A DNA stretch of 64,000 nucleotides from assembly GCF_946478955.1 (NCBI RefSeq), contig NZ_CAMLDL010000002.1, positions 1 to 64,000 on the forward strand, given 5' to 3'. Below are positions 50,907 to 60,062 of the stretch, in pieces (position 1 is the stretch's first letter; every line of letters starts with the position of its first letter). The translations under genes were made by a program, and so were the position numbers. The notes under the pieces were generated by a model. It worked only from the letters and a program-made list of their open reading frames with translations. It was not told the origin of the DNA and did not search any database. This DNA is from an uncultured Sphingomonas sp. Its GTDB lineage: Bacteria; Pseudomonadota; Alphaproteobacteria; Sphingomonadales; Sphingomonadaceae.

Positions 50907-51073
50907 AGATGACCGACCCGCGCGCCGGACGCTGATCCGCGTCCATCGACAAAGGTGCAGAAGACTAACTGCGATAGCGAAGGTTGGCGGCGACGAACGG
51001 CGCCGGTTCATCGCAGGTATGTAATCGGGGGCAGCGAATATGTAACGAGCGCCCGAAAACGAAACGTCCGACC
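50907..51073. other. Short gene-free stretch
   Basis: Composition returns to the GC-rich background here. It contains only the 3' flank of the PQQ dehydrogenase. No terminator hairpin with a T-run is evident. Confidence 0.4.
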
Positions 51074-53449
51074 CTACGCCTTCTTCGGCAGCGCGAAGGC
51101 CATGACATAATCGCCGACGTCCTTCGAGTGCGCCGCGCCGCCGACTGAAAGGACAATGTATTGTCGCCCATCTGTGGGTGAGATGTAGCTCATCGGGGTG
51201 GCGCTGGCTCCGACCGGGAGGGCGTATTTCCACACTTCTTTCCCAGTCTGCCCGTCATAAGCCCGCAGGTAATAGTCCTGTGTTCCGGCGAAGAAGGTGA
51301 GACCGCCGGCGGTAGTAGAAGTGCCGGCGTAGGTCGGCATCCCCGGCGTCATCGGCAGACCAAGCCGCATCCCAAGCGGCCCGAGCATCTTGGCGGTGCC
51401 GGCCGGGACCTGCCACGCGATCTTTTTCGTATCCAGGTCGATTGCTGTCACGGTGCCATAGGGCGGTGTCTGACACGGCACACCGAGCGCCGACATCCAG
51501 TTCTCGGTGGTTTCCCCGTAGGGTGTCCCATCCATCGGTGCGACGCCATGACCATTGGGCGTGGCGGGGTGGGTCTTGGCGAATTCCAAATACTCTGCCC
51601 GGGGCATCATCTTGTGCGTATTGGCCTGCCGCGTGTCGTTGACGAACAGGCGGTGATTGACCGGGTCGTAGGATGCGCTGCCCCAATTCTGGCCGCCGAT
51701 CGCGCTGGGCGTGGCGATACTCCAGTCGAGGCCAGGCGGAGTAAAATCGCCCTCATAGCGCATCTGGCGGAAGCTGATCCGGCACAGTAGCTGGTCGAAC
51801 ATGGTCATGCCCCAGGACGATGCCTCGGTCAGCGGGTCGGCGGACATGACCGGCATATCGACCGAGTAGGGTTGGGTTGGCGAGACGATGTTTTCGGGTA
51901 CGGAGCCCTTTGTCGGAACCGGTCGCTCAACAATCCTCGAAATGGGTGCGCCGGTCCGGCGGTCCAACGCGAAAATCTGCCCACGCTTTGTGAAGACGAG
52001 GATCGCGGGGACCATCTGACCCTGATCGTTCTTCATGTCGAGCAGCGCGGGCTGCGACGGAATGTCATAGTCCCACAGGTCATTGTGCGTCGTCTGAAAC
52101 GACCAACGCGGTCGTCCCGTATTGACGTCCAGCGCGACGATCGCCGCATTATATTTGCGCGACAGTTCGGGCCTCGCGGCGTTGTAATAATCGGTCCCGG
52201 CGTTGCCCATCGGAGCATAGACGAGCCCCAACGCCGGATCATAGGCCGCGTGGGTCCACATGTTGGGCGTGCCGACCGTATAGCTGTCCCCATCGACCGG
52301 ATCCTTCGTGACCGCGGGATTGGCCGGGTCCCAGGCCCAGACCAGTGCGCCGGAATGAACATCGAAAGCGCGGATGGCACCGGACGGCTCGCCAAGCATT
52401 TGATTATCCGACACCCAACCGCCGACGATGATCTTGTTGCCTGCGACGAGCGGAGCGGATGTCTGATAATAATAGCCCGGACCTTCGGCGCCCATCTTGT
52501 CGCGTAGATTGACGATGCCGCCTGTGCCAAAGTTGGCGCAGGGCGCCCCTGTTTCGGAGTCGAGCGCGAAGAGGCGGCCGTCGATGGTGTTGCCAATAAT
52601 CCGACGTGCACAAGGTTTCGCTGCAGCGGGAAGCGGCGCGACCGCCGGGGTAGGCGCACCCGGCAATGCAGTCGCGGCCGGCGCGTCCTCATAATAACCA
52701 AGGCCGCGGCATCGGGCCCAGGCGTAGGCCGATGCCTTTGGATCCCACATCCATTTCCGCTTGCCGGTCGTCGCATCGATGGCATGAATGGCGTTCTGCG
52801 GCGTACACAGATAGAGCGTATTGCCGATCTGCAGCGGCGTGTTCTGATCGACCAGATTGTCGTCGTCAGTCCTGCGTCCGGTCCGGTAGGTCCAAGCGAG
52901 CTGCAAGTGCTTTACGTTGTCGCGGTTAATCTGGGTAAAGGGGGAGTAGCGCGTCCCCATCGTGTCGCGGCTGTAGGCGGTCCAGTTGACCGGCGTGTTA
53001 TTTGCCGCCGCCAATCGGTAGGGCACCGCGTCATTACCTTCGACCACCGGGACATTCATAAAGCCGCGCCCGAAGAACACGGCCACACCGGCGAGCGTCA
53101 CAAAGCCCAGCACCATATTGCGCCGACCATGCTTTGCCTTGCCTGACGAAAACAGGAAGAATGCGACCCACAAGATTGCGAGCGGAACGAGCAGGCGCGG
53201 GAACAGGGCCCAATAGTTGAAGCCGACTTCCCAAAATGCCCAAAGCAGCGTGAGCAGAAAGGCACCGCCCGCGACATAGACGGCACGGCCATCCAGCCTC
53301 CACGCCAGCCAGGCGGCGATCAGATACGCGGCGCCGACCAGGCAATAGTAGGGCGACCCCCCAAGTCCGATCAGCTTACCGCCGACGATGATGAGATAGA
53401 GTGCAGCAATTGCAAGCAATGCAGCAAAGAACCGGACAATAACTTTCAA
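51074..53449 (-). CDS. gcd: Membrane-bound PQQ-dependent glucose-type dehydrogenase
   Basis: An approximately 791-residue quinoprotein of the glucose/quinate/shikimate dehydrogenase family that oxidises a sugar or polyol in the periplasm and passes electrons to ubiquinone. Five N-terminal helices (residues 1-130) precede an eight-bladed PQQ propeller with GRLFALDSETGAPC, YYQTSAPLVAGNKIIVGGWV, AFDVHSGALVWAWDP, THAAYDPALGLVYAPMGNAG and TAGGLTFFAGTQDYYLRA. The TTG at 53449 has AGGGGG before it; a GTG at 53497 is the longer alternative. No pqq synthesis genes are in the window, so whether PQQ is made or scavenged is open. Confidence 0.9.
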   Translation of the reverse strand: MKVIVRFFAALLAIAALYLIIVGGKLIGLGGSPYYCLVGAAYLIAAWLAWRLDGRAVYVAGGAFLLTLLWAFWEVGFNYWALFPRLLVPLAILWVAFFLFSSGKAKHGRRNMVLGFVTLAGVAVFFGRGFMNVPVVEGNDAVPYRLAAANNTPVNWTAYSRDTMGTRYSPFTQINRDNVKHLQLAWTYRTGRRTDDDNLVDQNTPLQIGNTLYLCTPQNAIHAIDATTGKRKWMWDPKASAYAWARCRGLGYYEDAPAATALPGAPTPAVAPLPAAAKPCARRIIGNTIDGRLFALDSETGAPCANFGTGGIVNLRDKMGAEGPGYYYQTSAPLVAGNKIIVGGWVSDNQMLGEPSGAIRAFDVHSGALVWAWDPANPAVTKDPVDGDSYTVGTPNMWTHAAYDPALGLVYAPMGNAGTDYYNAARPELSRKYNAAIVALDVNTGRPRWSFQTTHNDLWDYDIPSQPALLDMKNDQGQMVPAILVFTKRGQIFALDRRTGAPISRIVERPVPTKGSVPENIVSPTQPYSVDMPVMSADPLTEASSWGMTMFDQLLCRISFRQMRYEGDFTPPGLDWSIATPSAIGGQNWGSASYDPVNHRLFVNDTRQANTHKMMPRAEYLEFAKTHPATPNGHGVAPMDGTPYGETTENWMSALGVPCQTPPYGTVTAIDLDTKKIAWQVPAGTAKMLGPLGMRLGLPMTPGMPTYAGTSTTAGGLTFFAGTQDYYLRAYDGQTGKEVWKYALPVGASATPMSYISPTDGRQYIVLSVGGAAHSKDVGDYVMAFALPKKA

Positions 53450-53631
53450 GATTGCGCCCCCTGGCCAATAGCCGTTGTGCAACGCTTTACTGGTCACCTT
53501 CTCACCAGAGGGAACAGGACCAATACCTAACCAGAACTAGAGATCTTGCGGCTTGGTTCCACACTGAATTTGCCGACTCGCCAATCACCCGCTAGCCTCC
53601 GCCCCAGTCGCGATGGAGAAAGGGCTGGATT

Positions 53632-54837
53632 ATGGCCGAAGACTGGTTCGCAGACGTTCAGAAATATAATGCCGATGCCGACGCAGGCGTGGTGAAGAAG
53701 ATCGTGTCCTATCTGGGCATCGCGCTTCGGAACCGCGACAGTTCGCTGGTGTCCTTTTCCGATCCTGAAGAGGTAGGGCGCGTCCGCGAACGCTTCCTGC
53801 GCAAGAAGTTGGAACTGACCGACAGTGATGAGACGCTGAACAGCGCGCTTGACGCTGTGAAGACGATGATGAGCGGTGACCGGACCAAGAACCGGGTGAC
53901 CGTCTATTATCTGCTCGCTGACTGGTTCGGAAAGCTCGACCTGTTCGGCGGGACGGCCAGCAACCCGGGGGCGTTCACGTTCGCCAACATCGGCGGCAAG
54001 CCGTTCACGGAGTCAGAGCGGGTCGCCTATGTCGAGGAGGTGGAAGGCACCAGCGTTGACGCGGCGATCAGCGAACCATCGGCAACGCCGCAAAGCATCG
54101 CAGCAACAACACCGGCAGCGGTGGCGGCAGCGGCCGCCGCGCCGCCAGCGGCCGCAATGGCCGCCGCAGGTGGTTCAACCGAAGTCGGCGGTCACGCGGG
54201 CGGCGGTGACGATGGCAATCGTTATGGTCTGACCGGCGATGGTGGCGGTGGCGGGGATGACCACTACGGCGGCGGCGGATTCCCGTCATGGCTGAAATGG
54301 CTATTGCTGTTGGCCGCTCTCGTGTTGCTGTTCCTCCTGGTGAAAAGTTGCATGGGTCACAAGGACGCCGATGATGGTGCCATGAACGCCGCGGCCGGAA
54401 CGGAAATGACCGCCGATGGCAATTTGACCGGAAGCGGCGATGCGATGACGGGGACCGACGCGGCCGCCGCAGCAACAGCAGTTCCAGCCGGGGCTGGCGT
54501 GGTGGCATCCGAAGCGGCGGGCAAGCCAACGCTGACCGTCTATTTCGATGTCGGCAAGAAAGAGGTCAGTAATGACCTTGCGGCGCAAGCGGCGACGCTG
54601 AAGGCCTATCTGGATGCCAATGCAGGATCAACGCTGGCCGTGTCGGGGTATAATGACCCAAGCGGCAATGCGGCGGCCAATGCGGAATTATCGAAGAACC
54701 GCGCGCAGGCCGTCAAGGCGGCGCTCGTCGCGGCCGGCATTTCCGACGCGTCGATCGAGCTGGTGAAGCCAGCAGACACGACGTCTGGGTCGGTTACACC
54801 GGAGCAGGCCCGCCGGGTTGAGGTGACGATCCAGTAA
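53632..54837 (+). CDS. DUF2853 - transmembrane - OmpA-like fusion protein
   Basis: A 401-residue three-part protein. Residues 1-105 form a DUF2853 domain (AEDWFADVQKYNADAD; NRDSSLVSFSDPEEVGRVRE; DRTKNRVTVYYLLADWFGKLDLFGG split by region). An Ala- and Gly-rich linker follows, then one membrane helix (WLKWLLLLAALVLLFLLVK, about 222-240) and a second Ala-rich linker. Residues 300-401 are an OmpA-like peptidoglycan-binding domain (TVYFDVGKKEVS; SKNRAQAVKAALVAAGI; EQARRVEVTI). It should tether a cytoplasmic DUF2853 domain to the cell wall across the inner membrane. Function is unknown. Confidence 0.85.
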   Translation: MAEDWFADVQKYNADADAGVVKKIVSYLGIALRNRDSSLVSFSDPEEVGRVRERFLRKKLELTDSDETLNSALDAVKTMMSGDRTKNRVTVYYLLADWFGKLDLFGGTASNPGAFTFANIGGKPFTESERVAYVEEVEGTSVDAAISEPSATPQSIAATTPAAVAAAAAAPPAAAMAAAGGSTEVGGHAGGGDDGNRYGLTGDGGGGGDDHYGGGGFPSWLKWLLLLAALVLLFLLVKSCMGHKDADDGAMNAAAGTEMTADGNLTGSGDAMTGTDAAAAATAVPAGAGVVASEAAGKPTLTVYFDVGKKEVSNDLAAQAATLKAYLDANAGSTLAVSGYNDPSGNAAANAELSKNRAQAVKAALVAAGISDASIELVKPADTTSGSVTPEQARRVEVTIQ

Positions 54838-54869
54838 GGATCAATCGCCAAGCGTAGAACGCGACAAGG

Positions 54870-54903
54870 AGCGGCGCTTCCCTAATCGGAGGCGCCGCTT
54901 TCC
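54870..54903. terminator. Terminator after the DUF2853-OmpA gene
   Basis: AGCGGCGCTTCC pairs with GGAGGCGCCGCT (one wobble) around CTAATC and is followed by TTCC. It lies between convergent genes. Confidence 0.72.
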
Positions 54904-54916
54904 TGTGGCCGCCGGG

Positions 54917-55789
54917 TTAGTCGAGGTCAGCCGCGGAGTGGCGCTCGCGGATGCGGTCGGGGAACTGATCGGTCGGGTTAAGATTGACGCGGCGGCCGCG
55001 CTGGACAGCCGGGCGAGCGCCCACTTCTTCGGTCCAGCGCATCACATTTTTGTAGCTTGCGGTGTCCAGGAATGTCGCTGCATCGCCATAGGCCAGCCCT
55101 AGGGCGACGGCGCCGTACCAGGGCCAGGTGGCGATATCGGCAACGCTATATTCGCTGCCCGCCATAAATTGATTGTCCGCAAGGTGACGGTCGAGCACAT
55201 CATATTGCCGCTTCACCTCCATGGCGTACCGATTGATCGGATATTCCATCTTGAAAGGGGCATAGGCGTAGAAATGGCCGAAGCCGCCGCCGAGGAACGG
55301 CGCGCTACCCATTTGCCACATCAGCCAGCTAAGTGCGGCGGCGCGGCCCGCAGGATCGGTCGGCAGGAACGCGCCAAACTTGTCGGCCAGATAAAGCAGT
55401 ATCGCACCGCTTTCGAATACCCGCTGTGGTGCGTCAGGGTTGCTGCGGTCGAGCAGCACCGGGATTTTGCTGTTGGGGTTCAGCTCGACAAAACCGCTGC
55501 CAAACTGATCGCCTTTGCCGATGTCGATGTACCAGGCGTCATAATCGGCGCCCGAATGACCCGCGGCCAATAGCTCTTCCAGCATGATGCTGACCTTTTG
55601 ACCGTTGGGTGTGCCCAGACTGTAGAGTTGGAACGGATGATCGCCGACTGGCAGTTCCTGATCGTGCGTCGCGCCCGCAACCGGACGGTTAATGCTTGCA
55701 AATTGCCCGCCCGACGGCGCGTCCCATGTCCAGACCTCCGGCGGGAGATAATCGGCGGGCTGGTTCGGAAGCGTTTCGGCGTCAGCCAT
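54917..55789 (-). CDS. YghU-type glutathione S-transferase
   Basis: A 290-residue GST of the Nu/YghU class. An N-terminal extension (LPPEVWTWDAPSGGQFASIN) precedes the thioredoxin fold (FQLYSLGTPNGQKVSIMLEE; NPNSKIPVL; VFESGAILLYLADKFG) and the helical domain. The TPNGQK motif is the family's glutathione/disulfide site. These proteins reduce disulfide bonds and organic peroxides. Start at MADAETLPNQ fits homologues. Confidence 0.92.
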   Translation of the reverse strand: MADAETLPNQPADYLPPEVWTWDAPSGGQFASINRPVAGATHDQELPVGDHPFQLYSLGTPNGQKVSIMLEELLAAGHSGADYDAWYIDIGKGDQFGSGFVELNPNSKIPVLLDRSNPDAPQRVFESGAILLYLADKFGAFLPTDPAGRAAALSWLMWQMGSAPFLGGGFGHFYAYAPFKMEYPINRYAMEVKRQYDVLDRHLADNQFMAGSEYSVADIATWPWYGAVALGLAYGDAATFLDTASYKNVMRWTEEVGARPAVQRGRRVNLNPTDQFPDRIRERHSAADLD

Positions 55790-55856
55790 GGGCAAATTCC
55801 TGTCTGTCGGTTTTGTGTCGCAACCGAGATAGGAACGGGCGATCACCCGACAAGGG

Positions 55857-56225
55857 TCAGAACAGGCGGCTTACCAGCATTCCGGCGGCAATCGCCGCGA
55901 GGCTGACCAACACGCTTGCGAGAACATAGGCGGCGGCAAGGCCGTGTTGGCCGCGTTCCCACAGCGTCAGCGCATCGAGGCTGAAGGCGCTGAAGGTGGT
56001 GAAGCCGCCAAGGAAGCCGGTGACGAGGAACAGCCGCATCGTCTGCCCCGTACCGAACGCCGAGAAGGCGCCGACCGACAGGCCAATCAGGAAGCTGCCG
56101 ATGATATTGACCGCCATCGTTCCCCACGGAAATGCGGTGCCGAACATCGCCATGCTGGCCCGCCCGACAAGCCAGCGCAAAACCGCGCCCAGTCCGCCGC
56201 CGAGGAAGACGGCGACGGCGTTCAC
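55857..56225 (-). CDS. crcB: Fluoride channel CrcB/Fluc
   Basis: A 122-residue four-helix dual-topology channel that lets fluoride leave the cell. Signatures: GGGLGAVLRWLVGR at the N-terminus, GTMAVNIIGSFLIGL and TGFLGGFTTFSAFSLD, the last with the conserved Phe/Thr/Ser pore track. The start is a GTG at 56225 overlapping the stop of the DUF808 gene. No fluoride riboswitch fold is evident upstream of the pair. Confidence 0.93.
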   Translation of the reverse strand: MNAVAVFLGGGLGAVLRWLVGRASMAMFGTAFPWGTMAVNIIGSFLIGLSVGAFSAFGTGQTMRLFLVTGFLGGFTTFSAFSLDALTLWERGQHGLAAAYVLASVLVSLAAIAAGMLVSRLF

Positions 56226-57199
56226 GCTGTGTGGTCTTTCGCGCAATGGCCGGTTTCATCTTCACCGCCGTGGGTGGCGTGCGCACCGAACAGCTTGTGG
56301 ACGACCCAGGCAATGGCCGCGCCGAGGATCATGCCGACGATGCCGGAGAAGATGGCGCTTGCCAGCCATTCGATGACCCCGCTGCCGCCGGACAGCGCGA
56401 CGGCCCAATGATGCAGCGTTTCGGGAAGCGCGGTGAGGACATGCATTTCCTCGAGACCGTGGAGAATGATCCCGCCGCCGACCCACAACATCGCGGCCGT
56501 GCCGAGGACCGACAGGAATTTGAGCAAACGGGGCACGAAATGGACGAGGCCAAGGCCAAATTTCTGGATCGCGCCGGTACGGGTTTCGGCAAGGTGCAGG
56601 CCGATATCGTCCAGCTTCACGATGACCGCGACGGCGCCATAAACCGCCAGCGTCACCGCGACCGCGACAATCGCTAGCGCCATCGCCTGTTGCCAGATGG
56701 GGAAGCCATCCATTTGCGCCAGCGCGATGGCCATGATCTCTGCCGACAGAATGAAGTCGGTGCGGACCGCGCCCGACACCTGCCGCGCCTCCAACTCCTC
56801 TTCCGTATCCGCTTCCATCAGGCTTTTTTCGGCATGATGGTCCTTTGACAGGGCCTCCATCACCTTTTCCGCGCCCTCAAAGCAGAGATAGGCACCGCCG
56901 ATCATCAGCAAGGGGGTGATGGCGATGGGCAGGAAGGCGCTGAGCAATAAGGCGGCAGGCAGCAGGAAAACGAGCTTGTTCCTGAGGCTGCCGAGCGTGA
57001 TCTTGCCGATGATCGGCAGTTCGCGGTGGGGCGACAGGCCGGTGACGTAGGACGGGGTCACAGCGGTGTCGTCGATCACCACGCCTGCCGCCTTGGCACC
57101 AGCCTTTCCGGCAACGGCGGTGACATCGTCGACGCTGGACGCGGCGAGCTTTGCGAGGGTGGCAACGTCATCGAGCAGGGCGATCAGGCCGGATGGCAT
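56222..57199 (-). CDS. DUF808 (YedI-like) membrane protein
   Basis: A 325-residue polytopic inner-membrane protein. The N-terminus SGLIALLDDVATLAKLAASS and SVDDVTAVAGKAGAKAAGVVIDD is the DUF808 signature, followed by several helices and a His-containing C-terminus (THGGEDETGHCAKDH). Function is unknown. Start at MPSGLIALLDD chosen from the family. It overlaps crcB by four bases, so the two are co-translated. Confidence 0.9.
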   Translation of the reverse strand: MPSGLIALLDDVATLAKLAASSVDDVTAVAGKAGAKAAGVVIDDTAVTPSYVTGLSPHRELPIIGKITLGSLRNKLVFLLPAALLLSAFLPIAITPLLMIGGAYLCFEGAEKVMEALSKDHHAEKSLMEADTEEELEARQVSGAVRTDFILSAEIMAIALAQMDGFPIWQQAMALAIVAVAVTLAVYGAVAVIVKLDDIGLHLAETRTGAIQKFGLGLVHFVPRLLKFLSVLGTAAMLWVGGGIILHGLEEMHVLTALPETLHHWAVALSGGSGVIEWLASAIFSGIVGMILGAAIAWVVHKLFGAHATHGGEDETGHCAKDHTA

Positions 57200-57238
57200 G
57201 GTGTCTCCAATAGGTTTGTCACCGACGAGCGATAGCGC

Positions 57239-57291
57239 GGCAATCCAGACCGCGCCACTGGATTGCCACGACCTTCGGCGTCGCAATGACG
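57239..57291. repeat. REP-like element between the DUF808 gene and serS
   Basis: GGCAATCCAG (57239-57248) and CTGGATTGCC (57258-57267) are perfect inverted 10-mers with a 9-bp loop; a further related arm GTCGCAATGAC follows at 57281-57291. The combination GTCATTGCGA ... GCAATCCAG is a common dispersed intergenic repeat form in proteobacteria. It is not coding. Confidence 0.7.
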
Positions 57292-57345
57292 TGGTGGGGT
57301 CATTGACAGTTGCCCTGCAGCGAAGATTCGCGCAGGGGTGCCTCC

Positions 57346-58608
57346 ATGCTTTCCATCGATTTCATCAAGTCCAATCGCGCCGACGTAGAGCGCGCCATCC
57401 GCGACAAGGGCGTGCACGTTGATCTCGACACGCTATTGGCGCTCGACACCGAGAGTCGCGCGCTGAAGACGGAAATTGATACACTGCGCGCGCACCGCAA
57501 TGCGATCAGCGCGAAGTTCAAGGACGCCTCGCCGGAGGAAAAGGCGACGCTGGGCGCGGAAGCGAAGGCTGCGGGTGCCAAGGCGTCGGAACTGGAAGGC
57601 GCGTTGGACATCAAATCGGCGGCGATCCGCGACATCATGCTGAAGATGCCGGGCATTCCGTGGGAGGGTGCGCCGGTCGGGCCGGATGAAAGCTATAATG
57701 TCGTCATCCGAACCGAAGGCGCATTGCCGACGTTCGATTTCGAGCCCCTCGACCATGTCGCGCTGATCGAGAAGAATGACTGGGCCGATTTGAGCCGGAT
57801 TGTGCAGGTGTCGGGCAGCCGGACCTATTGTCTGAAGGGCCGCCTCGCGATCCTTGAGGCGAAGCTGATGGCCTATGCGCTCGACAAGATTGCGGCGGCG
57901 GGCTTCACCGCGATCACGGTTCCTTCGATTGCGCGTGAACAGGCGTTCCTCAATCAGGGGCAATTCCCCGGCCATATCGAGGAAACCTATGCATTGCCCA
58001 ACGACGACGCCTATCTGGCGGGGACGGCGGAGGTCGCGTTGACCAGCCTCCATTCGGGCGAGATCATCGAAAACGCCAAGATGCCGATTAAATACGCGGG
58101 CTATTCCCCTTGCTTCCGGCGTGAAGCGGGCAGCGCGGGCAAGGATGTGCGGGGCCTCTTGCGGGTCCACCAATTCCTGAAGGTCGAGCAATGGGTGATG
58201 TGCGAGGCCGATGCTGCGGTAAGTGCCGAGTGGCACGCCAAGCTGCTCGGGCTTGCCGAGAGCCTGCTGAACGACCTGGAAATCCCCTATCAGGTGATTG
58301 AGACGTCGACCGGCGACATGGGCCTGGGCAAGTTTCGCATGAACGATATCGAAAGCTGGGTGCCTTCGCTTGGCAAATATCGCGAGACGCATAGCTGTTC
58401 GACGCTACACGACTGGCAGGCGCGCCGCGCCAACCTTCGCTACCGTGATGCCGACGGCAAGGTGCAGTTCGCCCACACGCTCAACAACACGGCGCTGGCG
58501 AGCCCGCGCATCCTCGTTCCGCTGCTGGAGAATCACCAGACGGCGGACGGGCGGGTGAAGTTGCCCAAGGCGCTCCGCGAATTGATGGGCGGCGACGAAT
58601 ATCTGTGA
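57346..58608 (+). CDS. serS: Seryl-tRNA synthetase
   Basis: A 420-residue class II synthetase charging tRNA-Ser; one substrate, tRNA-Ser(GGA), is encoded at 11119. The N-terminal coiled coil (residues about 30-100) precedes motif 2 (FRREAGSAGKDVRGLLRVHQF) split around residue 262 and motif 3 (LNNTALASPRILVPLLEN). Start at MLSIDFIKSNRADVE is standard. The GTG of the next gene overlaps its stop. Confidence 0.97.
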   Translation: MLSIDFIKSNRADVERAIRDKGVHVDLDTLLALDTESRALKTEIDTLRAHRNAISAKFKDASPEEKATLGAEAKAAGAKASELEGALDIKSAAIRDIMLKMPGIPWEGAPVGPDESYNVVIRTEGALPTFDFEPLDHVALIEKNDWADLSRIVQVSGSRTYCLKGRLAILEAKLMAYALDKIAAAGFTAITVPSIAREQAFLNQGQFPGHIEETYALPNDDAYLAGTAEVALTSLHSGEIIENAKMPIKYAGYSPCFRREAGSAGKDVRGLLRVHQFLKVEQWVMCEADAAVSAEWHAKLLGLAESLLNDLEIPYQVIETSTGDMGLGKFRMNDIESWVPSLGKYRETHSCSTLHDWQARRANLRYRDADGKVQFAHTLNNTALASPRILVPLLENHQTADGRVKLPKALRELMGGDEYL

Positions 58609-59300
58609 GCCTGAATGAGGCGCCGCCGCGGTTTGGCCTGTTCCTGAAAGAGTTGGGGTGGGTGCCAAGGGTCATGGCCCATGGCGCCGATACGACCGAG
58701 CCGCAGGGACTGAAAGACGGACCGCCCTGCATGGTCATCCCTGGCTTCCTGGTTTCCGATCCGGTCACGGCACCGCTTCGCATGGCGCTCGGCAAAGCCG
58801 GGTGGCGAACCTATGGTTGGGGCCTTGGCCTTAATCGCGGCGCCTACCCAGGGCTGCTCGACCATATGGCGAGGCAGATTGATGCGGTCCGCGGCGACCG
58901 GCCGATCCTGCTGGTCGGGTGGAGCCTCGGCGGACTGTACGCCCGGGAAGTGGCGCGCGAATTTCCTGACAAGGTCAGCCGTGTCGTCACGCTGGGCTCA
59001 CCCTTTGGGGGCGATGACCGACGCGCCAACAATGCCTGGCGGCTGTATGAATGGGTGGCGGGCCATAGCGTCGACGACCCGCCGGTTGCGTTGCATCCGG
59101 CCAAACCGCCGGTGCCAACGCTGGCCATCTGGTCATCGAAGGACGGGCTGATTTCAGAGCGGGCGGCGTGCGGGATCGATGTCGAATGCGATCAATCGGC
59201 ACGGATTGACGCGGCCCATATGGAGATGGGCATTTCGCCGCGCGCCATCCGCCAGATCATTCCGATCATTGAAAAGTTCGCGGGACACCCCGATAGGTAA
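58605..59300 (+). CDS. Alpha/beta hydrolase, paralogue 1
   Basis: A 231-residue alpha/beta-hydrolase fold protein. The nucleophile elbow is GWSLGGLYARE with Ser near residue 106; the probable acid is in WSSKDGLIS and the catalytic His in AAHMEMG. GFLVSDPVT marks the oxyanion region. It starts with GTG overlapping the serS stop. A paralogue follows three bases later, sharing the elbow and domain layout. Esterase or lipase-like activity is inferred; there is no signal peptide. Confidence 0.85.
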   Translation: MSLNEAPPRFGLFLKELGWVPRVMAHGADTTEPQGLKDGPPCMVIPGFLVSDPVTAPLRMALGKAGWRTYGWGLGLNRGAYPGLLDHMARQIDAVRGDRPILLVGWSLGGLYAREVAREFPDKVSRVVTLGSPFGGDDRRANNAWRLYEWVAGHSVDDPPVALHPAKPPVPTLAIWSSKDGLISERAACGIDVECDQSARIDAAHMEMGISPRAIRQIIPIIEKFAGHPDR

Positions 59301-59303
59301 GCT

Positions 59304-60062
59304 ATGCCCGTTGGACATGATTTCGATCCGGATGATCGTGCGCCCTCCGCCTGGCTGAGGGCGCAGGAAGTGTTTTGGCATATGCCGCGCCTGCTTGCGG
59401 GGCTTGGCCCGCTGGGCCCGCGCGGACCGGAGGACGGACCGCCCGCGCTGGTCATTCCTGGCTTTATGGCCACCGACCGGACAACGATGGAGTTGCGCCG
59501 CAGCCTCGCGCGGGACGGTTGGCGGGTATATCCGTGGGAAATGGGCTGGAACGGCGGCGCCAAGGCCGACACGCTGGAGCGACTGCGCGCGCGGCTCGAC
59601 GAGATTCATGACCATCGCAAGATTTTGCTCGTCGGGTGGAGCCTTGGCGGACTGTATGCGCGGGAGCTGGCCCGGCTTCATCCCACCTGCGTCCGCGCCG
59701 TGGTTACGCTTGGTTCGCCCTTTTCCGGCGATGTACGGACCAACACCAATGTCCGCCGGGTCTATGAATTTGTGGCCAAACATCCGGTCGACCAGCCGCC
59801 GATCCCGCGCCTGCCCGACAAACCGCCGGTGCCGACACTAGCCCTTTGGTCGAGCCGCGACGGCATTGTGTCGAAACGGTCTGCGCGCGGATTGCCCAAT
59901 GAGCGCGACAAAGCGGTCGAGATCGATACGACCCATATGGGATTTGCGGTGAGCCGCCAGGCACTGGCCCAAATCAACCGGGAAATTCGCATCTTCCTGA
60001 CCGAGATGGAAGGGGAGCCGCCAGTGCTTCACCCCGAAACAGGCACTACCAAGGACGCCTAA
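59304..60062 (+). CDS. Alpha/beta hydrolase, paralogue 2
   Basis: A 252-residue paralogue of the preceding gene with the same elbow GWSLGGLYAREL, GSPFSGDVRTNTNVRR, acid site WSSRDGIVS and His in TTHMGFAV. It has an extra N-terminal stretch (HDFDPDDRAPSAWLRAQE) and a longer C-terminus. The pair arose by tandem duplication. Its stop overlaps by four bases that of the convergent flavoprotein. Confidence 0.85.
   Translation: MPVGHDFDPDDRAPSAWLRAQEVFWHMPRLLAGLGPLGPRGPEDGPPALVIPGFMATDRTTMELRRSLARDGWRVYPWEMGWNGGAKADTLERLRARLDEIHDHRKILLVGWSLGGLYARELARLHPTCVRAVVTLGSPFSGDVRTNTNVRRVYEFVAKHPVDQPPIPRLPDKPPVPTLALWSSRDGIVSKRSARGLPNERDKAVEIDTTHMGFAVSRQALAQINREIRIFLTEMEGEPPVLHPETGTTKDA

Noticed and set aside
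57200..57345. Fluoride riboswitch ahead of the DUF808-crcB pair
   Set aside because: The conserved fluoride-aptamer blocks could not be found on the minus strand; only a REP-like repeat is present.
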